Below are positions 11,906 to 24,447 of a stretch of 64,000 nt of DNA, piece by piece. Under the pieces are notes generated by a model. The model worked only from the letters and a program-made list of their open reading frames with translations. It had not been told where the DNA came from and did not search any database. The first letter of the stretch is position 1. Every line of letters starts with the position of its first letter. The position numbers and the translations under genes are program-made. This stretch comes from Laguncularia racemosa (lineage: Eukaryota; Streptophyta; Magnoliopsida; Myrtales; Combretaceae), in NCBI GenBank assembly GCA_037954665.1, contig JBBMOL010000018.1, positions 496,001 to 560,000 on the forward strand. The letters are read 5' to 3'.

Positions 11906-13562
11906 GCTAAAAGGGGCATTTTTTAGGGGTGTATTTTATGAAAAAAAAATGAAATGTATGCTAGATATTACGGTTAGAACTAAGCCATCTTAGTACCTTA
12001 GGTGGGAAGCCATTGTGTAGGCTTTAGGTGTTGTGATATAACCACTTCCTACGGTTGACTAGACTTCCCTACTCTTGCTTCGATGTGGCCTAGCACCCAT
12101 TTTCTTGTTTGAAAAAAAAAAAAAAATGAGGCCATAGAGCTTAAGGACCTAGAGAAACCACCCTTTGCATTCACTTTTGCAAATGAAAATATTTAGTGAG
12201 TTGTAATTTTATTAATATCCCTATACCCTATAATACATTGCAAATCATATTTTATGTAATCTTATCTTATAGCCTTGTATGTAGTTTTCTCTATAATCAT
12301 TTGTAAAATTTTCTTCTTTGTCATTTTTAGTAAAGTTAAGCCCATTAGGGGTTTAGCTCTTTTATGGTCCATTTAATGTAGTCTTGGAGTCTTAATAAAG
12401 TTATAACTCAAAATGTTTTGTAATAAAATTTCCACGCTATTATCCAATTAACAACCCTTGCATTTGTATGTGTGTGTATATGTGCGTGTGTACTTATTTG
12501 TTCTCGATTACTTTTCTTGATTGTTTGCTATTAAAAAATTTTATACTACAATGAATATAAAGAAAAAAAAATAAAAAGAATTTCATCCTAAGGTACATAA
12601 TTGGAAACTAACTAGGGAAGTAATCATTATGAAACTAACAGGTTTTCTTTAAAAGTCTTAAAAAAAATAAAAAAGAAAATAAGAAAAAAAAAACCATGTA
12701 TTTTTCTCAAAATAAATGTCAGTTTCATGATAATTTTTAACTTAGGCTGATCTTCTAGTGTAAAACTCTTAGATGTACCATATTATCATTAGGGAAACAA
12801 AAAAAGAAAAAACAAACAATTAATTTTGACCCTTAAATTTCCATTTTGTAAATTATCAACCTTGTAAATATTTTGGCCTTCTTCTATCACCACATTTGTA
12901 GTAAAATTTATCAAACCATTAGGTTGTCACCTTTCTAATGGAGCTTTCTCCATGTGTTATTATTGTATGAATAGGTTCTCGTCTATGAGTTGTCACCCTC
13001 CAAGTTGTCACCTTTTAGTAGATTAGGTCACCACCCTATTACAGTATTTAAGTGCCATCCTCGCATTTTTTGTTTTGAATTTTAGTATTCCTGATACTTT
13101 TGTAATAATAGCTTTGTCATCTTAAGTAGCATCTTTTTATGCCGAATCAATCAACCTTAGTCACCCTCATTGTTTATAGCACAATTCCTTAAATCTAGTT
13201 GATAATGTTTTTCTTAATAAAAAAATAAAAAAAAGTTTTTGAAAATAATGAAAATAAAAGTTTTTTTTTTCAAAAGTGGAAAAAAATTGAAATAAAAAAG
13301 GGATTTTACTAACATATAGGATCTGTGCCGAAGCTTTATGATATTGCTTTAAGTGGTTAATTTCATCCCTAAAGCCTATAATCATTCTATTCAAAGCTAA
13401 GATAACCGATAATAAGAGCCATGAATAGAAAATCTCCTCCTTAGAATAGTCTGTGCTCAAAATAGCTCAACAAATGTAGGCTCTTACCTCTACCATGAAC
13501 ATCTTATATACAGGAAACACACATACACACACACACATACCTCAAGAGAACCGCTCTAAAGC
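11906..13562 (+). repeat. 1.6-kb direct repeat, unit 2
   Basis: Second copy of the unit at 10285-11905, directly abutting it; the end CTCAAGAGAACCGCTCTAAAGC matches the end of unit 1. It immediately precedes a Tat-type gag, so the unit may be leader or LTR-derived sequence of that element. I found no TG...CA ends or PBS at the junctions, so an LTR assignment is not supported. Confidence 0.8.
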
Positions 13563-13574
13563 CCAATAGGAGAA

Positions 13575-14672
13575 ATGATTACTAACTTAGCATCTAGAAC
13601 CCAAGAAGAAAAATTTATGCCTAGCACTAAGAATCTGAGAAGAGAACTAGAAGAGAGACAAAAAAAAAACATGGCGCAAAGGTTTATACAAGAACTTGAG
13701 AAGAAGATGAGAACCTTTGAAGATACCGATGAGCAAGAACAAGTAAACCTAATCAACCCACCTACCCATAAAGATGAAAAATTTCTTGAGGAGTTCAAAG
13801 CCCTTAAATTTGAGAAGTATGATGAAACAGGTTACCCTAAACTCCACCTTATACTTTATGTTCACAGGATAGCCCTATTTCTCAAATGTGAGTAGTTGAT
13901 GATCTAGACATTCCAGGACAACCTAAATAGCCTAGCATTGACTTGGTATGCCTAATTGGGCCTAAATCAAGTCAATGCTTTGGACAAGCTAGCTTGAGCA
14001 TTTTTTAATTAATACAAGCTCAACATGGAAGTGGTGCCATCTATATAAGATTTGAACAATATGAGGAAGGGTAATAGTGAGACCTTCAAGGAGTATACCC
14101 AAAGAGAGAGGGGCATGGTAGTTAGGGTGACTCCCCCTCTATTAGAGAAGGACCTAACTTATGCATTCATTCTAACTCTAGACGAACCTTGTTTCAACTA
14201 TCTCTTGGGACATATGGCAACTAGTTTGGCAGATATAATAGCTAGGAGTGAAAATGAAGATGCCATCAAAACAGAAATACTAATAGGGAAGAAGCTAGTT
14301 GGACTAAGACAAGGTAACAAAGGGGAAGAAGATGTTATGAGTATAATGAGTTCAAGCTATGGGTTTAAATAAAAAAAAAGGAGGTCTAAAGATACCTAGA
14401 AGATAGCTTGCCCAGATTCTAATGTCGATAACTCAGCTCCTCCACCAACTAAGAGAAGTGGGAATGCTAGGCTTTGAGCTAACTCTATCAGGTTATAAGC
14501 TACAAGATATCAACTTAAGCTTGAAGTGTGATTACCACTTGGTTTCAATGGGCTATTATGTACAAGATTGTTAGAGATTGAAGCACAAGGTTCAAGACTT
14601 GATCGATGTTGGGCTTATTTGGATAGATAGGTTTAATGTCAAAGTTAACACTAGTCCACTTCTAAATCAAAA
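13575..14672 (+). pseudogene. Ty3/Gypsy Tat-type gag fragment
   Basis: Starts with Met at 13575. Order of features: a charged N-terminal segment (LEERQKKN, ELEKKMRTFE), then KFEKYDETGYPKLHL, the TFQDNLNSLALTWYA block in which L-W-Y is typical of plant Gypsy capsid, then at 14052-14372 ETFKEYTQRERG, RVTPPLLEKDL and the C-terminal capsid helix region. Near 14525-14620 a CxYH...GYxxxxC knuckle-like motif is followed by LKHKVQDLID. The same blocks occur in the gag of element X at 57.9-59.9 kb on the other strand. In-frame stops near 13893, 13950 and 14045 and the absence of pol show it is a fragment. It ends where the small LTR element at 14691 is inserted. Confidence 0.8.
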
Positions 14673-14736
14673 TGGTTCATGTGTTTGTCATGGGTCGTGA
14701 AGTTCACCTTTCCTAGATATGTCGTATGGCGCTCAA

Positions 14737-15562
14737 TGATAGGAATCAAATTCCTATAGGACCAATTACTAGAGCATGAGCTAAGGGATTACAAGATCTA
14801 GCTATGAGGGTCCTCCATGAAAAATTAAACCCTGAGGAAGTTGAATTAATATCTACTTTTGCATTATATAATTGTTGTGCATTCCAACATGTACATTTAT
14901 TGGTTTTACAGGACGGTAAATAAAACACGCTAAGGATCAAATTGGGGTCATTCTTGAACTTACATCCAATGGTCTACAATATGTTCAATTGAAGTGAAGA
15001 ATTGGCCACTTGAAGACCATTTTGTGCTTGTATTTTGTTGATGTTAGAACTGGCCACTTAAGTGGCATCCTTGTAATTTTTGTGTTATTTTTACCTTAAT
15101 TGGAGCAAGTATAAATACTTGCTAACTAGGGTTTTGAGGACACATTCTTTGCAGTGAGGGTTTGTCCTTGCATGCAAAAGATCTCTTATCAATTTCCAAG
15201 TGAAATTGTGGTGAGATCAACTTAAGTGGATTGTGAGTAATATCAATCTTCGTCTTGTTGTTTTTCAAATTGTGTTTAGTGAGTAATATCTAAGTGCAAT
15301 TTGTTGGTAACTTGTCCTTGTCCATGTGAATTACGATTCTTCATTTTCATATTTGAATCATTTCAAATTGAGTGGAATTCTAGTTCATTTCCATTGTTTT
15401 CCATTGATATTTATACAATTGCTTGTTCCTTACTTCAATTTAGTATTAATCTTGTGAATTTGGGGATCATTTGTGAAGTTAGTGATCATGTCATTTGTTG
15501 TTGGAATTTGTTGTTCATGACACTTGTTGATGTGTTTGCTATCCAATTAGTAAGGCACATCA
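14737..15562 (+). mobile_element. Solo LTR (826 bp) carrying a pol C-terminal tail
   Basis: Begins TGAT and ends ATCA, flanked by CTCAA (14732-14736) and CTCGA (15563-15567). The single mismatch is a CpG-type G-to-A, and the uninterrupted paralogous site in the right 393-bp LTR (about 16392) reads CTCGA. Near its start it encodes IGPITRA(stop)AKGLQDL, the GPITRARAK-type tail seen at the C-terminus of many plant Gypsy polyproteins, so the pol frame of the parent element ran into its 3' LTR. A TATA box TATAAATAC lies near 15110-15118. The same start motif and layout occur in the LTRs of the element at 26010-30949, suggesting the same family. Confidence 0.85.
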
Positions 15563-15914
15563 CTCGACCACCCTTTGCTTTATACTTTTGCCACATTTTT
15601 GGACAATAAGCAAGCCTTCCCATCCATTTTTTCCTAAGACTTGTTTCAAGCCCATTCCTCATCAAGAGAGTCTTTATTCGGCTTTGCCACGATCTCCCTT
15701 ATGATTATGATGACCAACCTTCTCAACTGGTTTCAGCCTACCATGGCCATCATCAAAAGAGCGGCATTAACTCTCAACTAGTTTGCTCATGGAAGGTCAA
15801 ACTCACCTTTAGAGAACCTACCCCCCTAAAACTAACTATTCTACATATGCCACTCACTACATTTTAAGCTTAAGTTGATCCCTCACTTCCCTCTTAATGT
15901 CACGGACTATGATA

Positions 15915-15930
15915 TTCTCCCCTACTTAAG
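15915..15930 (-). other. Polypurine tract of the small LTR element
   Basis: On the minus strand it reads CTTAAGTAGGGGAGAA and abuts the 3' LTR start. Position and composition fit the plus-strand primer site of an LTR retrotransposon. Confidence 0.7.
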
Positions 15931-16334
15931 TTCATAATACCTCATCACAAGGCCAATTTCTAACCACTACCCCTTTTCTAACAAATCACCACCCTTTTTC
16001 CATTGACAAACTCCACCCCAAGATCACCTCAACCAAGGCCTCTGACATCCACAAGCATTCCTCTCACTTTTACCCCTCTCTATGTCCTTTGAGATCGCCT
16101 CTTATTGAGTGGCCCAACGGTAAGGCGACTTATAATTGTACTTTTCTTTATTTGCATTAATTTGCATTGCTCTCACTACTAAAGTCTTAACTCGTGACAC
16201 AGTTGCCTCTCTTTTACAATAGTGTCCTTCTAATGGCGAGTCCTCCTCTTAAGCGTCTCTCACATGGCTACACACAATTTTTTTCTTTACATGGGTAGCA
16301 TTTAGCCGACTCATCAAAGTTTGGAACATTATAA

Positions 16335-16345
16335 CTCTGATACCA
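16335..16345 (-). other. Primer binding site (initiator tRNA-Met type)
   Basis: The minus strand reads TGGTATCAGAG, complementary to the 3' end of plant initiator tRNA-Met, seven bases inside the 5' LTR of the small element. Confidence 0.85.
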
Positions 16346-16750
16346 CTTTTCATGGGTTGGGAAGTTCACCCCCCTTAGACGTCCCATGTGGTGCTCGACC
16401 ACCTTTTATTTTATACTTTTGCCTCATTTCTAGATAGCAAGCCAGTTTTCCCTTCCTTAGTTTCCCATGACTTATTCTAAGACCGTTCCTCATCAAGAGA
16501 GCCTTCATCCGGCTTTGCCATGGTCCCCCTTACGATTATGGAGACCAACCTTCTCAACTGGTTTTGGTTTACCATGGCCATCATTAGGAGAGTGGCATCA
16601 ACTCTCAGCCAATTTTTCTATGAGAGACCAAACCTGCCTTCAAAGAACCCAACCCCCTAAAGCAAACTACCTACTAATGCCACTCATTACATTTTAAGCC
16701 ATAAGTTAATCCCCCACTTCCCTCTTGATATCTCGCACCATGACATGTCA

Positions 16751-18485
16751 GCATGATAACCATTATAGAGCACAAGAGAAAAGTCCATCAATAGGGGCAA
16801 TCATCAATAAGAAGAGAAGCTACTAGAAGTGAAAGAAAACTTCTTCCTACATTCCTATTTCTTTTTAGGGTAGTCTTTGTTTTTAAAGTTTGCAGTAATA
16901 AAGATGAGTTATTAGAATAAAATTCTTCTTTATGTACATTTTGTCTCCTCTTTTTGGTTTATCTAAATTTATTATGAAGTAGGCCTAACCTAATAGGGAC
17001 AAATCCTTAGGAATTTAATTCTTCACCAATGGGGCACTATTGCAAAATTTGTCCTTAGGATGAAAAGGAGCAAACCATGATCCTAAATGCTAACTCTAAA
17101 CACATTCAAGAGTTGAGTGGCATCATAGTGAGGATTTGGACACATTCCTTAAAAGAGATCTATCTTGAGCTTGATATATCAATCAAAATGATGTTAGGCA
17201 TTTATTTTATATTCCTAAACACATTTACCACTTATCAATCCCATTGAGCCTTCTAAGAAGTATTTTTCAAAATAAACCATATCAATAACCTTTACATTGG
17301 GGCAATTAAGAGGTTCGAGACTTCAAGTAAGGGAAAATGGTGAAACTAACTTGTGAGCAATCATTATTGTAGATACTTTACTTCCTTTAAAAGGATGGAA
17401 AGTCCCCGTTTTAGAAGTTGGTTGTACCTCATGCACACCTTATACACTCATAACTTTAGGTTGAAAATTAAAGGGTGGAATCATCTCAATTCCTTCAAAA
17501 GCTCACTAAAACAAATAAAGGGGTGAAAAAAAATTTTGAAAAATGAAAGAAGAGGAAAAAAAAAGGGAGGGGGGTGGAGAAATGGGGGAGAATTTAAGCT
17601 AAATAATCAATAGAATAGGTTATAACATGGGATCCATGTTATTAATCCCACCCATAATAACACCCTTCATGAGCCTTTCTTGATTAGAGGGAATGATTTA
17701 TTTTAAAGAAATGAATACTCATGAAACTAGGGCAAGCCCATTTTAGTTTTGTCCTTAAGGTTCTTGACTTATAAACTTGAGATGGAATGGATATGACTTT
17801 TTTTTTAAACTAACCCACACATTATATCCTATTTGCTAAACCATTGAACAAAAGCCTACATTACAGTCTTGACAAAGACTTAGCCAATTGACTAATATGT
17901 ATCACTTACAAGACAAACTGCAATTTCTAGAATTGATGTCAACTATGATAATAGGCCTAAAAGATAGTGTGAGAAGGTCTTCTTAGACTAGACAATTTAG
18001 AAAAATGAGACACTTGTTCCCTAAGCATGATATATTTTCAATCCTAAGGGCATAGAAAGTGATTTGCCTTTAAAATTTGAAATTGAAGCTTTCAAGAGAT
18101 TCAGAGATGCAACAAGAGAACTCTTGGTGATTCAAGGAGCTAATCTATTCCAAAAATCATGGCTCATACTAAGAAGCAAACTTTTATGAGAGTGAATGAT
18201 TATTGAGCATTAAGGCAAGTCTAGTATAGATGTACAACTTTTAGAGCTAGTAGAGATCCTTCTATTTGTTAGCAATTTTTTTCTAAAAAAAAAAAGTTTC
18301 AAGAAAATTGTTTTCGAAAAGCAACTCCCAAAAGGAAAAGAAGAAAAGTTTTCGAGAATTAAAATTTGATTGGACCAAGTTTAAGTCCTCTAGTTTTCCT
18401 AGCACCTCTTAGGTCTAAATTGTAAATCATTTAGCATCTTAACAGATTAATAGAGTCTAGGCATTAGAGTCTCAAAACTTGGGAT
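16751..18485. other. Non-coding DNA between two retroelements
   Basis: No domain is recognisable in any frame. The part to about 17800 may be non-coding sequence of the Tat element whose gag ends at 14672, but I see no direct support. It carries A-rich tracts (17525-17575, 18284-18296). Confidence 0.45.
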
Positions 18486-19260
18486 TGTTAATGTGGCCAA
18501 CCTCGTCCATACAAGACAAACCAAGGACTCTATCCATCCAAGATGGCTGCTATGGCTGCTTCGTCTAATCTAAGACTAAATAAGGGCCTCTATCCATTCA
18601 AGATGGCCCTCATAATGGTCTTTGTCCATCCAAGCCAAACTAGGAACATTTGTCCATTCAAGACAACATCCTATGAGAAGCTTCATCTATTTAAGATAAT
18701 ATAGGGAACTATAAGAAATATGAGAATAAGTTTTTATGTTAATAAAGGTATAAATAAGTTTTCGAAAAATTAATTCTATGTCAAAAGCTAGAGAAAGGTA
18801 AGAATTTATTATACATTATTAATGATTTGTTAAGTGTGTGGAGTTTAGATGTTTGAAATAGGAATATCTTATCAAAATAGGTTTATATAATTCAATAAAA
18901 GATGGTTCCAAAAGAACCATAAATGAAGATACCAAATTGTAGTACATTTCTAAAAAGACAATGAAACAAGTTTTGAAATAATAAGATTTACAACTAAGAT
19001 CCTAATAGTTGGAGGCAGGAAGAGTGGACTCAAGCACAAGGCAAAACCATTATAAATCATTGCCTGATTTTCTTGCCCCTTACTCTCTATTTATTTATCA
19101 TTTATCTATCAGTGTTTGTAATTTATTTACTATTTTAAGTTTACAAATTCTACTACAAACAAAGTTTACCACTAACAAGTAATCAAAGGAAGTTGTGTGG
19201 TTGGAAAAGTTTTAAAAAGTAATCAATTCACCCCCTCTCAATTACTTATAAGGACTAACA
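18486..19260 (+). repeat. 5' LTR of the Ty1/Copia element
   Basis: Begins TGTTA and ends TAACA, a perfect 5-bp terminal inverted repeat of the TG...CA type, and is followed at once by a tRNA-Met PBS. The first 230 bp contain imperfect short repeats built on CCATYCAAGATGGC and related phrases. No matching 3' LTR is visible after 24726, so the boundary rests on end sequence plus PBS. Confidence 0.7.
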
Positions 19261-19276
19261 ATTGATATCAAAGCTT
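19261..19276 (+). other. Primer binding site of the Copia element
   Basis: ATTGATATCAAAGCTT matches the initiator-tRNA-Met PBS TTGGTATCAGAGC with two G-to-A changes. It directly abuts the LTR end. Confidence 0.75.
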
Positions 19277-19305
19277 AGCTTGATATTAATTAAGTCTAAA
19301 GATTA

Positions 19306-20200
19306 ATGGCGGAGAATTTGACAATTCAAACGAGTAAGGCATCTTATTTTGATGGATTTAATTTTGTTTATTGGAAATATAGGATGAAAACTTTTATCAA
19401 AACTTTAGACTATGAGACATGGGACATAATTGCCATAAGAAATAGAATAGTAGTAGAAGATGCCAACAATCCAGATGATAAAAAGAAGGTAGAAGCAAAT
19501 TTGAAAGCAAAAAATTTATTACCCATGACTATTGCTCTTGAATTGTATGTGATCTCATCATGCAAAATGGTTAAAGAAATTTATGATAAATTTTGTAAAA
19601 CACATGAAGGAATTGACACTATTAAGAATATTAGAATCAACACTCTTACGCGATAGTATAAACTTTTCATAATACTACTAGGAGAAGAGATCAAAGATAC
19701 TTTAGAAGGCTCACAGCAATCACAAATGAATTATCATCCTTAAATAAGAAAATCATGGATCAAGATCTAGTTCAAAAAGTTCTGAAGGTTTTCCCAAAAG
19801 CATGGAATCTTAAGAAAACAACAATTGAGGAAGCTCATGATTTAACTGCACTCACACTTAGTCAACTTAGAAGCAAATTAATGGCCTATGAAATATATGT
19901 ACTCAAATTAGAAAATAGTGAAAATAAGAGTAAGACAATTGCATTTCAAGTGAAAGAATTAGAAGGACATTCTTATGATGAATCAACTCATGAGGATGAA
20001 GAAGTGATAATGTTAGCTCGAAGATTAAATAGATTGCATAGGAAGAAAAGTAAAAAACCTATTAACTACAAGAAAACTAACAAAAATGCAAGTCAAAGCA
20101 GCAGTGAAGAAACAAAGAAGGAAAAGAAGGAACTCCTATTATGATTGTAAAAAACTTGGGCATACCAAGTACGGATGCCCAATTATCCTAAAAAGAATAG
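19306..20200 (+). pseudogene. Ty1/Copia gag
   Basis: The ATG at 19306 opens MAENLTIQTSKASYFDGFNF, then YWKYRMKTFI and a YETWDII block, the usual start of plant Copia gag (UBN2-type). The frame breaks near 19656 (CGA-like to TAG) and resumes at 19755-20144 with KVLKVFPKAW, LTLSQLRSKLMAYE and a Lys/Glu-rich segment. Near 20126-20170 a zinc knuckle is visible as YYDCKKLGHTKYGCP: the second Cys, the His and the last Cys remain, but the first Cys is now Tyr. Frameshifts and stops make it non-functional. Sequence style and the downstream extra ORF suggest the SIRE lineage, which I infer and cannot confirm. Confidence 0.85.
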
Positions 20201-20340
20201 AAAAATACAAAAAGAAGAAAAAGTAGCCATTCATGGCTACCTAAAGTCATCTTGAAGAATTAGAAAATGAAACAAAAGAATCAGAAAAGGAAGAAAAAGA
20301 AGCCAATCTATGTCTAATGGCAAACTTTGAGGTAAACTCT

Positions 20341-23300
20341 TATTTAGATTCCAAATCTATTTCCAAAGATATATATACTGAAATGTTGGATGTTTTATCA
20401 AAATCAAAAGCTAAAATTGCAACTTTGGAATTAGAAAATAAGAACTTGATGAAAGATAAAAGAGAAACTCTCAGAAGAAGTGAATGATTTAAAGATTGAA
20501 AATGAAAAATTACAAGTAGATAAAGATGCTTATGCTAGCAAAAAAAACTAATTCTTAAAGGAGAAATGAAAATTTTAAAGAATTGAGTTGAATATTTATC
20601 ACAAACGTTAAAAGTAACATTTAATAAGTTTGATGAAAGTGACAAAAAGTTACAAATATTGTTAGCTAGTCAATGAATTGGATCATCTAAACATGGATTA
20701 GGATATGAAAAAGGTAAATGTTCAAGTACAATTAATAAGACAATATTTGTTAAAGCTAAAGAAGTGACACAAACAAATCCTAGAGTATATACAAGAGAAG
20801 ACAAAGAAAAATCTATTGTAAATAAAAAGTTTAATGAATATAAAAGACAATATAATTCTAGAAATAAGAGGATGTATTATAGACCAAGGACATAGAACAA
20901 GTATCAAAACCCTATCCCCTATGCTTGTTATTTTTGTAATAAAATTGGTCACGTTGATATATATTATTTCTATAAGAGGAACAAGCTCAATACTTATCAA
21001 GTTAATAGATTTAGGAATATAACCTTGAACTTTAGAGGGCCCAAGCTAGTCTAGGTTCCTAAAGAAAGGTAATGTTTGTTAATGATTGTAGGAACCCAAA
21101 GAAAAATTCAAAGGAGCATGGTATATCGGTAGTAGATGCTTACGGCGTATGATTGGAGATACTTCATTATGTATAACCTTGATAATGCTGGACAAAGGAT
21201 ATGTAACCTTTGAAGGCAACTAGTAAAGAAAAAATCATTAGATAAGATACTATCGATCTAACTCCTCATACTATTGAAAATCTTTATCTAGTTAAATGTT
21301 TAAAGCATAATATGTTAAGCAGAAGTCATTTGTGTGATAAAGGTTCTAAGACAACCTTTGAAAAGAATAAATGCATAGCATTTGATAAAAATGGTTTAAC
21401 AAAACTCTTTGAAGGATTTAAAAAAGGAAATGTTGACAAGATTAAACCATCAAAGTAGAGATAGAAAATTTAACAATAAAAGAAAACGTACAATTCTGGA
21501 ATTAGAAATTATGACATATTAATTTTAATCAATTAGAAAAATTGGAAAAACATGATCTAGTAAAAGGTCTACCTAAAATAAACATCAAGGAAGATATTCA
21601 TTGTTCAACTTATACCATGAACAAAATGATTTCAATACCTCATAAAAATAAAAATATGATTTCAACAAAGAGACCGTAAAAAATTCTTCATATAGATATA
21701 TTTGGTTCCACTTTGACACTCAATCTTAATGTAAGCAAACATAACCTGGTTATAGTTGATGATTTTTCAAGGTACACATGGATTTTGTTTTCATGTCACA
21801 AGAGTGATGCTTTTAAAACTTTTGAAAGTTTTGCAAAAAGAATTCAAAATGAAAAATTTACTTCTATAGCTAGTTTAAGAACTAATCATGGAAGAGAGTT
21901 TGAAAATCATAATTTTACAACCCTTTGTGAAGAAAATAACATTACTCATAATTTTTTTGCACCATGCATTCCTTAGTAGAATGGAGTTGTTGAACAAAAA
22001 AAACAGAACCATTCAAGAAGTGACCCATACTTTGTTAAATTCTAGTGATATAGCAAACTAATTTTAGGTTAAAGCAGCCTTAATAGCTTGTTATATCATT
22101 GATAGAGTTTATCTTAAGCCTTTTACAAATAAAACGTGTTATGAACCTTTTAGGGGAAGGAACCCTATGGTTTCATATTTTCATATTTTTGACAAAAAAT
22201 GTTTTGTAAAAGGGAATCATTTTGATCTTGACAAGTTTGATCAAAGAGTTGATGAAGCTATTTTTCTCAAATATTCCTTGAATAGTAAACCTTATAGAAC
22301 ATATTACAAAACAACAAAAGTAGTAAAAAATCAATCAATGTTAAGTTTTAGAAGAAACAAAGAATGATGAATCAGATGATGAGACTCCATCAATTTTTAA
22401 TAAGGAGAGATTGTCTAAAAATTTAGTAAATGAAGGATAAAATATGAGTTCATATTCAAAGGCTAAAGGATTATCAAAATCTAAGATGGATTTAGTAGAA
22501 CCAATTAATGAAGGTCCATTAGAACTTAGAATCGAAGGAACTTTTGAAATACTCTCTAAAAGCCAAAGGACTCATAAAAATACTTCAAGAACTTGGAGAT
22601 ATAGATCATCTTATCTTCCAAAATTATTCATTGGTAATGTTGACTCAAGTATTAAAATAAGATCCAACTTAAGGAATATAGAGAATCATTATGCCTTAGT
22701 TTTTGAAGTAGATATTATTGAGAATCATTATGCCCTAAATTTTAAAGTAGATACTAGTTATGTGGAGGGAGCACTTAAGGACAATAATTGGATCAATGTA
22801 ATGCAAAAGGAACTTAATGTGTGGAATCTAGTTTTGAGACATAAAGATAAGTTTATAATAGGAATAAAAAGGGTATTTAAAAATAAGTTAGACGAAGATG
22901 GTAAAATAATATGAAACAAAGCTAGATTAGTTGCTAAAGGTTATTCATAAGAAAAAGGAATAGATTATGATGAAACGTATACACTTGTAGCTAGATTAGA
23001 ATCTATAAGATTATTATTTGCATACACTTGTTATAAGAATTTTTAAGTTTTTTCAAATTGATGTTAAAAGTGCATATTTAAATGGATATATTAAAGAAGT
23101 ATATGTTGAACACCCCCCTAGATTTGAGGATGCTCAAAAGGAAGCTTATGTGCTCAAGTTAAGAAAAGTTTTATATGAATTAAAACAAGCACCTAAAGCT
23201 TAGTATGAAAGATTAAGTGAATTTTTAATTAAAAATGGTTTTGCTAGAGGAAAAGTATATACAACCCTGTTTTTGAAAAATTTGGTGAAGATATTCTAGT

Positions 23301-24290
23301 TGTCCAAATCTATGTTGATGATATCATATGTGAAGCTAGTAATGAAAAATATTATGAAGAATTTTCAAAGATCATGCAAGTGGAATTAGAAATATATATA
23401 ATAGGAGAATTGAATTTCTTTCTTGGATTACAACTTAAACAAATAAGTGAAGGTATTTATGTTCATCAAGAGAAATATATAAGACAAATTCTAAAGAGGT
23501 TTAGCTATGAAAATATCAAAGCAGCAGCAACTTTGATGAGTTTTTCAATAAGGTTAAACTTAGATTTAGATGGAAAAAGGGTAAATGAAAAATTATATAT
23601 AAGTTTGATTGGTTCATTACTTTGTTTGATTGCATCTAGACTTGATATTTTTCTCTTAATATACATTTGTGTACGCTTTCAAAGTTCACTAGCTAAAAAA
23701 CATTTAATAGCTATGGAAAGAATTTTTAAGTATGCTAATGGCTCTATAGAATTAGGTATCTAGTACTCAAAGAGTTAGAACTTCGAGTTAATTGAATACT
23801 CAAATGCTAATTATGTAGGATGTGAGGTTGATTAGAAGAGCACTTCCAAAACATGCTAAGCTCTTAGGAGACAAGTTAATATCTTAGTCTTCTAAGAAAC
23901 AAAATTAAGTTGCTCTTTCAACTGTTGAAGTAGAATATGTTTAAATTAGCAATTGTTGCACACATGTTTTATGGATAAAATGATAATTAATGGATTATGG
24001 TGTGCATTTATCAGAATATATCTATTAAGTGTGATAACACGAGTGCAATTAACTTAACTAGAAATCTAGTACAACATTCTATATCCAAACATATTGAAAT
24101 AAAACACCATTTTATTAACAATCATGTTTCTAATGGTAATATCAAAATAGAATATGTATGCATGGATTTACAACTTGCAGATATCTTTACAAAACTCTTA
24201 AATAAGGTAAGATATGAATATATAAGGAATGAAATAGGAATATGCAATCCTCCTCAATTAATTTTGACACAATACAATAAGAAAAGGAAG
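20341..24290 (+). pseudogene. Ty1/Copia pol (PR-IN-RT-RH), decayed
   Basis: After a coiled-coil gag tail the Copia order is kept. Protease near 21115-21180: AWYIGSRCLRRMIGD, where the usual catalytic DSG reads GSR. Integrase 21680-22060: LHIDIFG, DDFSRYTW, then LRTNHGREF, where the second catalytic Asp is Asn, and NGVVEQ. RT 22750-23760: FQIDVKSAYLNGYIKEVYV, VLYELKQAPKA(stop)YE and the active-site IYVDDII near 23310. RNase H to about 24240: CDNTSAINL, SKHIEIKHHFI and LADIFTKLL. At least ten stops or frameshifts are present. Domain order IN before RT identifies Copia. With PR, IN and IN-RT continuity lost, it cannot act autonomously. Confidence 0.88.
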
Positions 24291-24447
24291 GTGAATAATT
24301 CAGAAGAAAAATATTTGGACATAAGTTAGTCAAAAGAAAAATAAGGAAAGCAAAAAATTAGTATGAAGATTCTAGTTTCCTATAGAAATGTTTACAAGGA
24401 TAGTATAAAAATGTCTTAGGGATAAACTATCTAAAGAAAACCTAGAC

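Larger units (their letters stand above)
14691..16745 (-). mobile_element. Small non-autonomous LTR retrotransposon (TRIM/LARD-like), interrupted
   Basis: Left LTR 14691-15914 and right LTR 16353-16745. Once the 826-bp solo LTR and one copy of its 5-bp TSD are subtracted from the left LTR, both LTRs are exactly 393 bp. Five-bp target-site duplications TGTCA flank the element (14686-14690 and 16746-16750). The 438-bp internal region has no coding capacity. On the minus strand it has TGGTATCAGAG (plus 16335-16345), the classic initiator-tRNA-Met PBS, seven bases from the LTR, and a purine-rich tract AAGTAGGGGAGAA against the other LTR. Original length was therefore about 1,224 bp, above typical TRIMs. 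It sits at the end of the Tat gag fragment. By eye the LTRs are roughly 75-80% identical, so insertion is old. Confidence 0.88.

Noticed and set aside
10285..13562. Reading the two 1.6-kb units as an LTR pair
   Set aside because: They directly abut, have no TG...CA termini, PBS or PPT, and unit 2 leads straight into gag.
20722..21000. Minus-strand hydrophobic ORF in the Copia element
   Set aside because: Antisense of a Lys/Asn-rich gag-pol linker.
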